Below, one piece after another: positions 48,199 through 59,616 of a stretch of DNA of 64,000 bases. The stretch covers positions 3,720,001 through 3,784,000 of the forward strand of contig NW_026944387.1 in the NCBI RefSeq assembly GCF_033439725.1, in the 5' to 3' direction. Positions within the stretch are counted from its first letter, which is position 1; the number at the start of each line of letters is the position of its first letter. Made by a program: the position numbers and the translations under genes. The stretch comes from Neurospora tetraspora (taxonomy: Eukaryota > Ascomycota > Sordariomycetes > Sordariales > Sordariaceae). The notes under the pieces were generated by a model. The model was not told where the DNA came from. It saw only the letters and a list, made by a program, of their open reading frames with translations, and did not search any database.

Positions 48199-49337
48199 TC
48201 ATATGTTTCTGCAAGTTGTCCAAACGATTGTACTCTTTTCCACACCCCGGAGAGATTGACAAGGGAACATCGTTACATCTTCGGAATGTGTCTTCATGTG
48301 CCGGACCACGTCACTTTTGTTGGTGAAAGCCCATGTGCAGCCTGAGGTGGTGCACTGATGTGGTTTCTTGTCGTGGTACCTTTGATGTCGTCTGCAGTGG
48401 CCAGTGGGTCAGTAGGTGGCTAGGTATAATGTAACACAGTAGCTACTGAGGAAGTGGAGGTTATAGGGCAAGTGGACGAAAGCACGTACTTGAGGTCTCC
48501 AAAGGTGGCCCAGGTGTGTTTGGATTTGCAGCCCAGCTGATCGCACTTATATCGACCCGCCTTGGAGCGCGCTGAGCCCGTCGGCGAGATTTCGAAGCTC
48601 GTTGGTGAGGTCGTCGAGCTTGTAGGCAAGCTTGCTGTCGAGGCCCAACTGCTTGACGGTGAAGCTATGTCAGGAGTTCCCGCTGAAGTCGGGTATGAGG
48701 TGACAGCAGTAGAACTGGGAGTGGAGCCAAACAAGGTGTTTTGCGAAGCTACGAATGGAGGGTAAGAAGCCGACTGAAGGGTGCCTGCCGGGTCAAAAGG
48801 GAGTGTGGGTAGAGACAGGTAAGTGTATGCATAGTTTGGCAGATCAAGTATTGCCTCAAGGAGGGCCAAGTCTGCATATTTTTCATCGGTAAGAACGTTA
48901 TGATCGAAGATCTCTTCCGGCGGGAGTCCGCCCGGGAGTGTTTGAGTCGTGGGCGGTTCCTCTGTGAACAAGCCGCTTGTGTCTAGCGGAAACTGTCCGT
49001 GATGTTGGAAGACACGGGCAGTCGACGCGTAACCGTCCGGAGCCAGTAAGCCCGGTAGAGGTACCGGTTGCTGATAAGTGTTGGAAAGTGGTATATCCTC
49101 CTGAGGCTGGAATCCAACATTCCCATTGGCAATACTGAACCCTCCTCCACCTTCCTCTCCCTCTCCCATTCTCAATACCAAAGCCGAGTTCCCCCACGAA
49201 GCCCCGTCCCATCCCCTGATGTTCTCGACCCCCGTTGCAAACTCAACATTGCAACCGGGGTCGAGTACATCAGGGGATGGGAGAGTGGCTTCGTGGGGGA
49301 GTCCGCCATAATAATCCACGTCATAGCTACCACTCAC
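48199..49337 (-). CDS. C2H2 zinc-finger protein 2, third finger frameshifted
   Basis: Proposed complement(join(48199..48391, 48490..49337)), about 346 aa plus an unresolved 5' end: the frame at 49337 begins with GTG and stays open upstream to about 49594. The intron 48392-48489 (donor GTACGT, acceptor TGCAG) splits finger 1 at the same place and phase as in gene 1: YKCDQLGCKSKHTWATFGDLK joined to RHQRYH. Finger 2 is HQCTTSGCTWAFTNKSDVVRH. Finger 3 is only half readable: after MFPC the finger (GCGKEYNRLDNLQKHMRKCH) continues in another frame and ends at 48158, so a 1-bp indel near 48245-48250 truncates it. The long Ser/Thr/Pro-rich middle resembles an activation region. Probably a duplicate of gene 1. 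Confidence 0.7.
49190..49300. repeat. Long hairpin at 5' end of zinc-finger gene 2
   Basis: Arms 49190-49240 and 49249-49300, about 51 bp each with only a few mismatches (TCCCCCACGAAGCC... and ...GGCTTCGTGGGGGA), loop of 8 bp. Both arms lie in the open frame, so the coding sequence carries a near-perfect palindrome. Confidence 0.88.
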
Positions 49338-50731
49338 TCCATCCCCAAGATTGAGTTGTGCTCCCGCGGTTGAGTGCGCGGGAATGCACGTCCTGGGGTT
49401 GTGCGAAGGGTTGCAAGGTGGATAACCATTTTGTTTGATACTGGGGGGTTGTGGGATGTAGGTATAAGGGGGTGGGTAGGTATCTGGAGCAGTAACAAAG
49501 GTATGCTGTTGTTGGAAGTTGTTGTAGTCCTGGGAGATGATGCGCGGGTTGACGGGGTTGGAACGCCCCCGCCGGCGCCGGTGCGCCTGAGGTTAGTGTG
49601 ACTCTGTTTGAGTCGACGTTTCTGGTGAAAGACGAGGGTGTTGTTAGCTGATGTCGGTGAACATTGCAATGTGTGGGATGGAGACATGCGAAGTCGGGGA
49701 CCTTACACTTGCTTGCTGGGGAGCAAGTACTCCACAAACTGTGCCACGGCCTGGTGATTGAATAGGCCGGAACCCTTGTGTAGTTTGATGGAGGGCCTTC
49801 TGTGCAATGGTGATGATGAGGCCTACCCTACTTTATGTAGCCTTTCGATTGTCGAGGGTGTGTCTGCCCTGGGCTGCTGACAAGGAGTTGGGCACCTGAA
49901 TGTCTTGCCACTGACTGCAGGCATACGTATTGGAGGCATGTACATGCATGATGCAGCATTGCAGGCGGCAGCTAAGTACTGCCTCCACCCCTTTCAACTG
50001 TCATTGGACGTTACAGCCTCAACTTTGCTGCCTCCAAAAGTGGTGGCGCAGAAGAGTTGTATCGCATTATTGTATCGCATTGGTGAGAACGTGTGGGCGA
50101 AACACGGTCGTTGGAAGGTGTCTGAAGCTGGCAGGTCCAAAAGAAAACAATCAATGAAGCGGTTATCGGGTGGGCGAAGACACCATGATTGATTGGTTCC
50201 CAAGAGTTGTGGTTCTGGATAAGAATCTAGGTCCTCTTAAAGAAGATTGCAAGCCAGGAATCCGTCATCTATACCCCACCGCAGTCGTCGCCCACCTGAT
50301 TGGAGTCGGGCAGCTCTGTAATTCTGGCGATCAAGCAAGCAGTCAAATGTGTCGGACGGGAAGCAAGGTACTCGGTTAAAAAGTGAATATTGACACGCTA
50401 TGGCAGGCTCTCGTTTGCCAAATCCTCAGCAAGGGGACTTTGTCCCTTTTACTGCGCAAAGAAGAATGCATCTAAGCCTGATTACAAACAATGTCGCTTT
50501 GACTGGCAATCTTGCCTATTTCGCAGGTGGAAAAGCGAACCCAAACCAATACTGGCTATCCTCATGGCTACCCTGATCCAAGACGTGCTTGTCACAAAAC
50601 TACTGCTTGCACCCCTTTGGCTTTGTCCCCTGTTTTGTTCCTGTCTCCGCAATCCTTTCTGTCGTCACTCGCTGTCCTGATAGTTGTCCGGATAGCTTTC
50701 CAAATAGTAAGGACAAAGGATTAGACGAACA
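49338..50731. other. Upstream region of zinc-finger gene 2 and intergenic
   Basis: The minus strand at 49338-49737 is open in several frames and probably holds the 5' exon(s) of zinc-finger gene 2 (donor GTAAGG near 49705, acceptor CACCAG near 49625). At about 49935 CATGCATGATGCAGCAT is also present upstream of zinc-finger gene 1 (about 44868), which supports duplication with promoter. The rest shows no recognisable gene. Confidence 0.5.
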
Positions 50732-52174
50732 TCATTCCTCAACGTAAGCCTCGTCAAAGAAATACGAATCGCCGACCGGATCGTTGAACAAATTGCTGAC
50801 CGCATCGCTGACTGAACCACTGCCCGCATCATCGTTGTCCGAATCGTTGTCCGAATCGTTGTCCGAACCCAAACCCAGGAGCCTTTCTCTGTCAAGTCCA
50901 CCGTTCCTAAATACCTCGCCCGCTCTTCCCATACCGTATCCGGGGCCACAAAGACCCCCGTACAGGTAGTCCTGAAAGGTGTAATGATAGGATTCTGTTA
51001 GCAGGAGGGTTACCCTTTCAGCCATAGAGTAGTTTGATCCAAAAACATGAGCCTCTCGCTCGCATTGGAAATGTATGTGGTCCAACAACCTGAACAAGTA
51101 AAATCTTAAAGATGGCACATGATGGCCGAAGTCATCAAAATGCACATCATTTGAGAGAGGGTCCATTACGCGGAACAGCTGCCAATTTCTCTCGTCAAAT
51201 TGATAGGGAGGTGACGGGAGCGGCAAGCACTGAACTGCTTTGTCGGTTCTCAGAAGCCACTCAAGAGGATTAAAACGGTCGGGTATTGGCATGCCGTGTC
51301 CCAAAATGACAAAAGGCTCTGTCTCCTCAAAGCGGTGTGCCGGTAATCGGTATTCGCTTCTATGTGGGATAAGGCGGAGGCTCATTAAGGGCGCGTCATC
51401 GGGCCGTTGCCAGTCGCAGGTGTCGATGCTGAGTGTTATACTCACGTTTGGGCGTGAACATTTACGTAAGAGATCGGAAACGAAGCTTGCGGTTGGGTGT
51501 ATGTCGCCTTGCAAGTACTCGTGTCTGATCAAATGGCCATCCGGGAAAACCGTGATATCGAAGTGCATATGACGGATCGAGGAGGGATTTAGAATCTTAG
51601 GGATGAGGCCGCTGAGATCTTGTCCGAGAAAATGATCGAAGAAAGGAGCTGCAACCCCAGTGAAAGAGGCTTCGACATCAAAGATAGGGCGAAAGGTCCA
51701 CGAATCTGGATGCCCCTGCGCAAGAATGGTCGCGGTAAAGGGATCTGGGGTGTCTGGATCAAACGCATCGAAGGGTGTCGCAAACGCATCCATGTCTGTC
51801 AAGACAAACAAGCGCTGGCTCAGGACGTCGGTGTGGACATTGAACCAGACGTAGGCAGTGGTATAGCCGATGCCCGGAGGATGAGCCTTGGGGCGAAGAA
51901 GAAGCTTCTTGTAGCCATCATCATGTCTTCCCAAATATGTTCGGGACCGCGAGCATGCGTGCATTAGGCTGGGTGCCGGGGGAAGACGCCATTTTGTTGG
52001 GATACATCGTGGGGGAACGGCGTCAGACACCTCAACCAGGTCGACACGAACAAGTCTGGCGGCAGAGTTCATCGAGGCCAACCAGATCATGTCTTGAAGT
52101 TCACCGGGCAGTTTGGGGAATTGTTCAAAGCTGCCTCGATCCATGTCGGGTGGAGGTACCGAAGAAGTTGACAT
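50732..52174 (-). CDS. 2EXR-domain protein
   Basis: Single exon, 480 aa, ATG at 52172-52174. The N-terminus FEQFPKLPGELQDMIWLASM (from about residue 16) is the F-box-like 2EXR signature common in Sordariomycete lineage-specific families. It is followed by PSLMHACSRSR (a hallmark LLxxCxESR-type helix). The middle holds FDVEASFTGV and HMHFDITVFPDG segments, typical of the family's body. The C-terminus is acidic with SDNDSDND repeats, encoded by a short tandem repeat at about 50835-50870. No membrane segment. The biochemical role of 2EXR proteins is not established. Confidence 0.85.
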   Translation of the reverse strand: MSTSSVPPPDMDRGSFEQFPKLPGELQDMIWLASMNSAARLVRVDLVEVSDAVPPRCIPTKWRLPPAPSLMHACSRSRTYLGRHDDGYKKLLLRPKAHPPGIGYTTAYVWFNVHTDVLSQRLFVLTDMDAFATPFDAFDPDTPDPFTATILAQGHPDSWTFRPIFDVEASFTGVAAPFFDHFLGQDLSGLIPKILNPSSIRHMHFDITVFPDGHLIRHEYLQGDIHPTASFVSDLLRKCSRPNVSITLSIDTCDWQRPDDAPLMSLRLIPHRSEYRLPAHRFEETEPFVILGHGMPIPDRFNPLEWLLRTDKAVQCLPLPSPPYQFDERNWQLFRVMDPLSNDVHFDDFGHHVPSLRFYLFRLLDHIHFQCEREAHVFGSNYSMAERVTLLLTESYHYTFQDYLYGGLCGPGYGMGRAGEVFRNGGLDRERLLGLGSDNDSDNDSDNDDAGSGSVSDAVSNLFNDPVGDSYFFDEAYVEE

Positions 52175-53991
52175 CGGGCAAGTAGTCGGGATACTGAGCG
52201 AAGATGTTGGGCGCGAAAAGAAATGGGGGTCAACTTTGGCTTGTTAGCTTGATACTCGACTCAACAGTTGGGAGAGTGGCAAGCAGTACATCATGTACAT
52301 ACCTTTTCTTGGTGCTTTTCGTATATGTGATGATGTGATGATGTGATGTCCGAGTAGCAAAGTATTCCAAGTATGACAGCGTACAAGAACGTCGTGATCG
52401 ATTCGTTGTTTGTGAAAGCGAAACCAACGCGATCAACCATTTAAACAGCTGGAGAATGACCGGAGAACCTGGCGCGGAAAGCGCCTTTCTGATGGCTTCA
52501 ACTTCATCCTGACTGACCACTGACCAGGACAGTGTGAGAGGCAGAGGGGTGACAGAAACAATGGGGACTAGGTAATCACAGTTCGCGGCAGAGAAGAAGG
52601 AGAGGTCTGCATTGGTTTCTGGTTGTCATTTTCCAGGTAAGGAAGGACCGACGATGTTGACGTTGAGATCAGTTGTCTGGATGGAAAGTCTGGGATTCCC
52701 TTGTCCTTCAAAGTCAGGTACGATGTGGTTGACAGTGGACACAGGCAGCGCTGGACGCTGACCCTGCAGTGGACTTGCCCGCTGGTGGCTGCCGCTTGCA
52801 GTGCACTTGCGATTAGGTAAGCATGCCGTTGTCGCCTGTACGCCGCTGATGCTTAGTTGGAAACAACAACACGCAGAGCGGACTAAACAGCAACAAACAT
52901 GGACCTTAACATTCCGGAAGTCCAGGTGAGAGATACCCAGGTTGCGAGGACAAACAGGAAAAGGTACAGGATTGCTGACAGCGCATACAGTTTGTTCAAA
53001 GAAGACCTGAAAATGATATTCCACAACTGCTCGGCCATGCCCTGGTTGCCAGACCATCGTCGTCGAACCACCTGACCTCGAAACGCCAACCATGGTCAAG
53101 CCTCGACTTCCTCTCCATCACCGACGATTCCTTTTCGAGAAGCGGAAACACGTCCGCGTCCTGAAACGTCGAAATGTCTGCCCTTCCTGGTTAAGGTCAC
53201 ATTGAGCCTAAAGGCTAAACTCCTGTTCCTCGTGCTCGGATCTCGCCTGCCGCATTCGCCTTCTGGTTCTTCGCCCTCGATCCCTTCCCCGCAAGAAAGT
53301 GCCCAACACCTCAGCTCCATGCCCCGAGCTAGCACAAGTTAGCCAAAAGCCGAGGTGGCTACGATCGCCGGATCTGGGGAAATGGGCCATCGGCGCGTGG
53401 TCACGCACCTCCCAATTTATCCAATGCCGGTTCAAAAGGCCAATGCACACCAAGCATCCCCAGATTGACAGGACCCCAAGCAATGCCAACCTGCATGAAC
53501 TATGGACAGGGCTAGCTCAACCGAAAACAAGACACCCGATCAAGCGAAGGAAACATTCCAGAAACAAGAATTCGACGGAGGCTCTTCGAACAATGCTGCC
53601 CCTTGATACTTGGCGCCCCCAGCTTTACCCGGTTGACCGTCCAAGACACCCGACAACAGAACCACAAAGGACCTTTAAGCGTTACTATTTTCATGCAATG
53701 GCCACCGCCCCATTACGTCCAAACCTTGGCCTTGGGGTGTCAGTGGATCAGGGTAGTCATGCTGCCCTTGGCCTTGTTGCGGAGGAGCGGAATGCAACTG
53801 GTGTTTGGTCAGTGAGCGGCGACATGGTCTTCGCAACAACGGTGACATCGCCAACATCTTCCATGCTTAGATGTCTCAATAATCTGACCGCCGAGTATAA
53901 CTACGCGCCATCCGCCCTCCTTCCAGACTGATAGATCGACAAGCCCAGGCATAGATCTACTGCAACTTCATCACCAATACCAAATATCAAG
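52175..53991. other. Intergenic region
   Basis: No supported gene. A plus-strand 210-codon ORF (53299-53931) and a minus-strand 157-codon ORF (52626-53099) have no recognisable domain and unlikely composition. A short GTGATGAT run occurs near 52325. The 50 bp before 53992 form a leader for the esterase. Confidence 0.4.
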
Positions 53992-55036
53992 ATGTGGCCC
54001 TCTCCCAAAGCTGCCTACCTCCTCCTGTTGGCCCGCTCGGCTCTTGTCGGCGCGTCCCCTATCGAGCTTGAGGAGCGTCAGTCATGCCCTTCCATCCATG
54101 TCTTCGGTGCCCGTGAGACCACGGTCTCTCCGGGTTTCGGTACCGCCGGTGTCGTGGTCAACCTCATCCTCCAGGCCTATCCCGGCGCCACCTCCGAGGC
54201 CATCACCTACCCAGCGTGCGGTGGTCAGTCCTCTTGCGGCGGCATCCAGTACGGTGATTCGGCCAGACAGGGCACCAACGCCGTCGCCACGGCTGTCAAC
54301 AACCTCAACGCTCGCTGCCCCAACACCCAGATCGTTCTTGTTGGATATTCTCAGGTACGTTTTCGTAACGCCTTCTCCCCTATATGTTTTGTGGAAGAAA
54401 GCCTCTAACCCATGTGATCAACAGGGTGGTCAAATCATGGACAATGCCGTCTGCGGTGGTCCCGATACCGGTTCCGGCATCACCTCCAGCACCCCTGGCA
54501 TCAACGCCAGCGCCCTTAACCAGGTCAAGGCTGTCATCATGATGGGCAACCCCCGTTACCGCGCTGGCCTGTCCTACAACGTTGGAACCTGCACCGCTTA
54601 TGGCGTATGTCCTTCCTTTCCCTTCTGTTTCCTGTATCCTTGCGTCCAACAGCCCATACTAACCTTTTTCTCCTCACAGTTCGCCTCCCGTCCTGCCGGC
54701 TACACCTGCGCCTCGGCCTCCAAGCTCCAGAACTACTGCGACTCGCCCGACCCGTACTGCTGCACGGGCAGCGACCAAGCCACTCACCAGGGCTACGGCA
54801 CCAAGTACGGCCAGCAGGCCCTCGCTTTCGTCAAGTCCAAGCTCAGCAGCAGCGGTGGCGGCGGTGGAAGTACTCCTACCAACCCTACCAACCCTTCTAC
54901 TCCTACCACCCCCAGCACAGGGAACTGCGCGGCCAAGTGGGGCCAGTGCGGTGGACAGGGCTGGACGGGCGCGACTTGCTGCCAGTCTGGGTCGACTTGC
55001 CAGGCTGCTAACCAGTGGTACTCGCAGTGCCTTTAG
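53992..55036 (+). CDS. Secreted CE5 acetylxylan esterase/cutinase-fold enzyme with CBM1
   Basis: Proposed CDS is join(53992..54354, 54425..54604, 54680..55036), 299 aa. Introns (70 and 75 bp) start GTACGT and GTATGT and end AACAG and CACAG; all exons are in phase 0. Residues 1-21 form a signal peptide. The CE5 body follows: [19 protein letters not shown], the nucleophile elbow LVGYSQGGQI (catalytic Ser), and the Asp/His pair in CDSPDPYCC and THQGYG. Paired Cys are kept. [21 protein letters not shown] linker leads to a C-terminal CBM1 ([20 protein letters not shown]... YSQCL) that binds cellulose. The enzyme should remove acetyl groups from xylan outside the cell. Cutinase activity is less likely because the closest pattern is acetylxylan esterase. 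Confidence 0.93.
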
Positions 55037-55805
55037 GTCAAGGGTGCGTGGGTGAGGGGATAGGTGGTGGTGATAATGACCAGGGATCTAAAGACTGCCT
55101 GGCTTTGGGTAGTGTGAAGGGTTCCATGGGTCGAAAACTTCTTTGTATATGAATAGCTTTATGCCGATGCTGAAATGAACATACTATGACGGCCACTGTT
55201 TCAGCAAGCCATGATACTTCGTCTTCCCACCTTTCCCGCCTCCGACATCCAATCACTACATGATCCATTGCCTACCCCTTGGTCTCAACCTCCCGCATAG
55301 TCTAGAAATCCCACACTTGAATAGGTATTGGAGGGATAGTGAAGGGTATTCTTTGTTGCAGTAGTTGGTCATGTGTAATAATATCATCCGTATTCTACCC
55401 TTGGTAAAGGATACTGAAGCATCTGGAGCCCCCTCTAGAGCCACCAGGTGTGTCACTCGCACCAGGTTTGTCAACACCTGCTGGGATGAAGGCTACCGAG
55501 TCAAACCTGAAGAGAAGGAGTACGATTACAATGGAACTTGACGGTGAATTGGCTCACGCTCACCCTCACGCCGCTCGGGTGTGCAAAGGTTTCGTCAGTG
55601 AAGAGCTACTGCACCGGGTTACGCATGGAAAACTAGATTTATTTTGCATCCGATTAGCATTTAAGAACCCCTCGACCTCAAAAACAAACTGGAATTTCTC
55701 CTCCTCGCCCACATCCGAGATCCAACTACGACTACCAAGCAAGAACTCGCACCCGACAAGCCCTTTACACACTCAATCAACCCAAGTGACATTCTTCTCG
55801 ACAAC
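55037..55805. other. Intergenic region
   Basis: No gene recognised; terminator region of the esterase and promoter of the next plus-strand gene. Confidence 0.4.
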
Positions 55806-57068
55806 ATGTCCACCCACACCACCCCCCTCCTCGACAGGAAGGTGCTACTAGCCCTCGTCCCCCTCGCCTCCCTCGCAGCTTCCCACCCACACGAGGGCAA
55901 CCCCAACGCCAACGGGCCCTTGCACTTCTCCGAAATTGCCCAAAGCATCGCGGCAGCGACGATCTCCACCCAACCATCGTTTGCCCCTGCCCAAGGAAGC
56001 AGTAGCAGCCACTCAACACACCTGACCCCTTCGCTCCTTCACGGAATTCTCCCAAACATCACCATCTCAACCAGCACATCCACATCCACATCCACAGATA
56101 CAGACCCCCTCGTCATCATCCCCGTCACCGGCACCGTAACCGACCTCGTCAACTACGACACTTACACCATCCCCGCCTCCCTACCACCCCTTCCTCCGCC
56201 GCCCAGCGCCACCACCACAACTACATCGGGGGCAGAACAGGAGACAAGGACGCATACGGTTTGGGCAACTGTTGTCAAACAGACTCAGGTGGTAACTGTC
56301 GTTAAGACACTTGCGCCTGAGCATACCTCGTCGATGACGTCGAGTCAGGCATGGCCTAAGGGGGAGTGTACGGGGAAAGGAGACGTGGCAGTTAATGGGA
56401 AGTGTGTGCCTAAGACGATGGTTACTAGTACTACGAGGGGAACGAAGTCGTCGACTTCAACCTCTAGCAGCGTCTCCTTTACGATCACTTCCCCAACTTC
56501 TACAACTCCCCCGATTACTTCAACTAGCAGCAAATCCACACCCACCTCAACAGACACAGACACAGACCCCCTCGTCATCATCCCCGTCACCGGCACCGTA
56601 ACGGATCTGATCAACTACGATACTTACACCATCCCCGCCTCCCTGCCTCCTATTCCTACTCCTCTCAGGGCTAGCGCTAGCGCTAGCAGCAGCCAGTCTT
56701 CGACATCAGCCTTGACGTCAGATGATGATCCATTGGAAATCATCCCCGTTACTGGTACCGTTACGGATCTGGTTGACTACGATACGGTGACGCTGCCGAG
56801 TGCGACTGCTACTACGGTGGTGGTCATCCCCGTCAGCAGCAGCAGTAGTAGTAGTACAAAGAGCCAGAACGTGGGACAGATGCTGGAACATATCCAGGGG
56901 ATGGGACAGAGCAGCCGTGTTGTGGTGCATCCTACTGTGAACGTGGGGGATAGGTTGACGGTTCTGAGTGGGAGTGATGGGAGGACTACTATTACGAGGG
57001 CTAGTCCTACGGCTACAAGCAGTACGGCGGCAGGGGGGGATGATGGGAAGGTCTGTAAGGAGGAGTAG
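55806..57068 (+). CDS. Secreted Ser/Thr-rich protein with three internal repeats
   Basis: Single exon, 420 aa. An N-terminal hydrophobic segment (VLLALVPLASLAAS) is a likely signal peptide. The rest is rich in Ser, Thr and Pro, as in O-glycosylated wall proteins. A module DPLVIIPVTGTVTDLVNYDT (plus YTIPASLPP) occurs three times, near residues 98, 257 and 312; the first two copies are almost identical in DNA (about 56103-56187 and 56568-56652). Between them is a short Cys-containing block (GECTGKGDVAVNGKC). The C-terminus is hydrophilic, so no GPI anchor is evident. Role unknown; probably cell-wall or extracellular. Confidence 0.75.
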   Translation: MSTHTTPLLDRKVLLALVPLASLAASHPHEGNPNANGPLHFSEIAQSIAAATISTQPSFAPAQGSSSSHSTHLTPSLLHGILPNITISTSTSTSTSTDTDPLVIIPVTGTVTDLVNYDTYTIPASLPPLPPPPSATTTTTSGAEQETRTHTVWATVVKQTQVVTVVKTLAPEHTSSMTSSQAWPKGECTGKGDVAVNGKCVPKTMVTSTTRGTKSSTSTSSSVSFTITSPTSTTPPITSTSSKSTPTSTDTDTDPLVIIPVTGTVTDLINYDTYTIPASLPPIPTPLRASASASSSQSSTSALTSDDDPLEIIPVTGTVTDLVDYDTVTLPSATATTVVVIPVSSSSSSSTKSQNVGQMLEHIQGMGQSSRVVVHPTVNVGDRLTVLSGSDGRTTITRASPTATSSTAAGGDDGKVCKEE

Positions 57069-58041
57069 AGGTAGGGAGGCGGAGATGAAGAAGGATGAGG
57101 TCAGGCGCACATCTCCAATAGGGGAGAACGCAGCACAGAGTTTTCTAGCGCAGTTGTGGTGGAAAGTCGAGGAATTATGGTTCAGAAACGTGCTACTAGA
57201 ATGGGAAGACAGAGGAGTCAATACAATAATCAATGAAAGCATCTTGTGTCTTGCTACGGCCAGTTGTACTCTTGAAGGAGGACCCCTAGGGGAAATGCGT
57301 TGCTGTCGTGCCTTATCTGGCCCAAGTCGGAATCCCCTGGTGACGCTCCTGCCGGTAGTATTGCTCATTTCCAAGCAGGGCAACTCGTAAAGAGACAGGC
57401 GAAACAGTACTAACACGGTTGCCTACCTACTCCATCTCCTACTACTCCACGGCAACAGCTACCTCGCTTCTGGTCATCCGCCCTACTCATATTGCTACTA
57501 CTGCCGACGGAGTGTTTGGCACTGCAATCTTAGATGCATTGATCCCTAGTTCTACCACACGTAGCCCGCTGTCTCTGCCCGATGCACATCCCGAAGCCGA
57601 ACCCTACTCTTCTGCCTGCTATCATCTTATGAAGATTCGGAAGAGACGATGAGGTGCGTCTGGCCGATATTCTGCCAAAGCAACAACTTGGATATCGCTT
57701 CGCTCCTTCGATGCTGGGAAGGGAGCTCTGGTAGGATACCCCCGAGATGGGTCGTGGTGGTTGTTGAGCATCATCTCGACGTCGCCATCGGTGCCGAATG
57801 CACCTTACCAGATGCCGCAGGTCAGAGTGCGCCGCATGGCACATTGCGCTAGGACAATATATGAGTGTCGTTGATTTGAGTTATTTGAGTCCAACATTAG
57901 TTCAAAGACACACGCAAGGCTTGTAGTAACTGTCAAGTACTTCTCCTCCTATCCCTCCGTCCCAAGTTTTAGCACGCGCCATTTTAGGCTATCTAGATTC
58001 CACAAAACTCTCCGGTAACCAATTATAGAATAATCCACCGG
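57069..58041. other. Intergenic region between convergent genes
   Basis: No gene recognised. It separates the Ser/Thr-rich gene from the convergent HET gene. Confidence 0.4.
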
Positions 58042-59616
58042 TTACTTAATAGATGGCGGGTCGAAGACAAACTTCACATCCCCGAAATAGTCAAGGCTTG
58101 TGAGACCACCGGAATCGTCCACTTCGTTCAGGATAATGATGTTTTGTCGACCAAGGCTGACCCATTGAGTTCGCCCAGGATCAAGTTCTTTCCAGTCCAT
58201 GGGGCCGTGCGGAATCTTTCTGAACATTGTGGGTGTTCTCGGTCCGTGACTGATGGTTAGCCCGTCCACATAGTCGTACATCTCGGATTCATCGGGGTAC
58301 GCTTCGCTGAGCAGGAGAACCATGGGACTGCTGACGCGTCTTGGGAAGCCGGGTTTGACCTTTTGGTGGACGTAAGAACAGTTCAGAGGGATCATGTAAG
58401 CCGGAAACGCGAAGAACTGTACGTTGCGATATAATTCGGCGTTAATGCTGAGACCTGAGTTCGTCATCTCGAAGCGAAATCGGGTCTTGTCATGACGGTA
58501 GGTTTGGAGGCCGAACTGTGTTGCAGACATAAAGCTCCTCGGCGAAGGCGCGAGGATAGAGGTATGCGTAGACGGGTCTACCTCAAGTTCAACGACTGAC
58601 CGCGTGAGTGACGTTGGAAAGCTTGCATTTTCGTTGTCTACTGGAAATATGGTTAGCTTACTGACAGCCTAAACAAGCAAACAACTTGACTCGTTAAAGA
58701 CTGGTTACCTACCTTGCAGGATTTTGGACCGTATCCTTAGAGTAGTTGGAGAAAGTGATTCATCAGCTACCCGTTGGGGATTGGAGGTCAGTACGGGAAA
58801 CAGACAGGAACCTGACCTCAACTCCCCAACGGGTACGCCTCTCTCAGTCCCAATCTCGCCATCCCAGACGAAAATGGACTCGTCGTTATATTTCCGTATC
58901 AGCTCGTGCTGGAGCCTCACAAAAGCATTTTCCCCTTCGCCATATATCAACGGCATGTGTACTCCTAGCAGGCCAAGAAGGCTATACGAGCGGTCCTCAA
59001 CACGGGTGGTCTCTCGGTTTGCAGCCCAAGAGAGCTTGGTGGCCAAGGAGCACATGCGAAAATTTGCCAGGTGGTCGCTCGTTATGCCTGTACCCTTTTG
59101 CATCTCAGAAGCCATGTCTTCTCGTGAGGCTATAGGGGTCCAATCTTCATAGAGAAACTCAAGTACATCTGGTGCTAGGAGCTCCTGCAATGTCCAGCCG
59201 CGTCTGAACCACCGGCTTCGGGAGAAAGCATCGAACTCGTCCGCTCTGAACCATGAAACGCGGGATCGGTTTGAGACCGTTGCGGGGGACATTACGTCCG
59301 AAAGGTACGCATAACAGACTCCAGATGCTTCGTACCATCGGAACATTGAGTTGATTGCCAGGCTGAGTTCCGTAGGGTCGCTCTTGTCTATGCAACATGT
59401 GTCAATCCATATATACTCCCACCCTCGGGAGGCAGCATATTCACAAGCGTTAGTGATCTTTCTCCAGCCTTTCTTACTTCGTTCGATGTCGTAAGTAAGA
59501 TCTCTGAACGATACCTCATCCTCTCCCCAAGTATGTGAGAGAATGGCGTATCGAGCTCGCGGGATGTCTTCGATGAATTCGACCAGGTTAAGGGATATTG
59601 TATGGAGAAGTCTCAT
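58042..59616 (-). CDS. HET-domain protein (heterokaryon incompatibility type)
   Basis: Proposed complement(join(58042..58640, 58713..59616)), 500 aa. The intron 58641-58712 has donor GTAGGT, branch CTAAC and acceptor TCCAG. The HET domain is complete with its three blocks: RYAILSHTWGEDEVSFRDL (about residues 22-40), EYIWIDTCCIDKSDPTELS (about 67-85) and WFRRGWTLQELLAPDVLEF (about 136-154). The HET-linked stretch RVEDRSYSLLGLLGVHMPLIYGEG follows. The C-terminal 200 residues have no repeat domain (no WD40, ankyrin or NACHT). HET proteins trigger cell death after fusion of unlike strains; the partner here is not visible. The domain is clear, the specific role unknown. Confidence 0.92.

Noticed and set aside
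53299-53931. 210-codon plus-strand ORF before the esterase gene
   Set aside because: Low-complexity basic composition, no domain, and it lies where promoter and leader of the esterase are expected.
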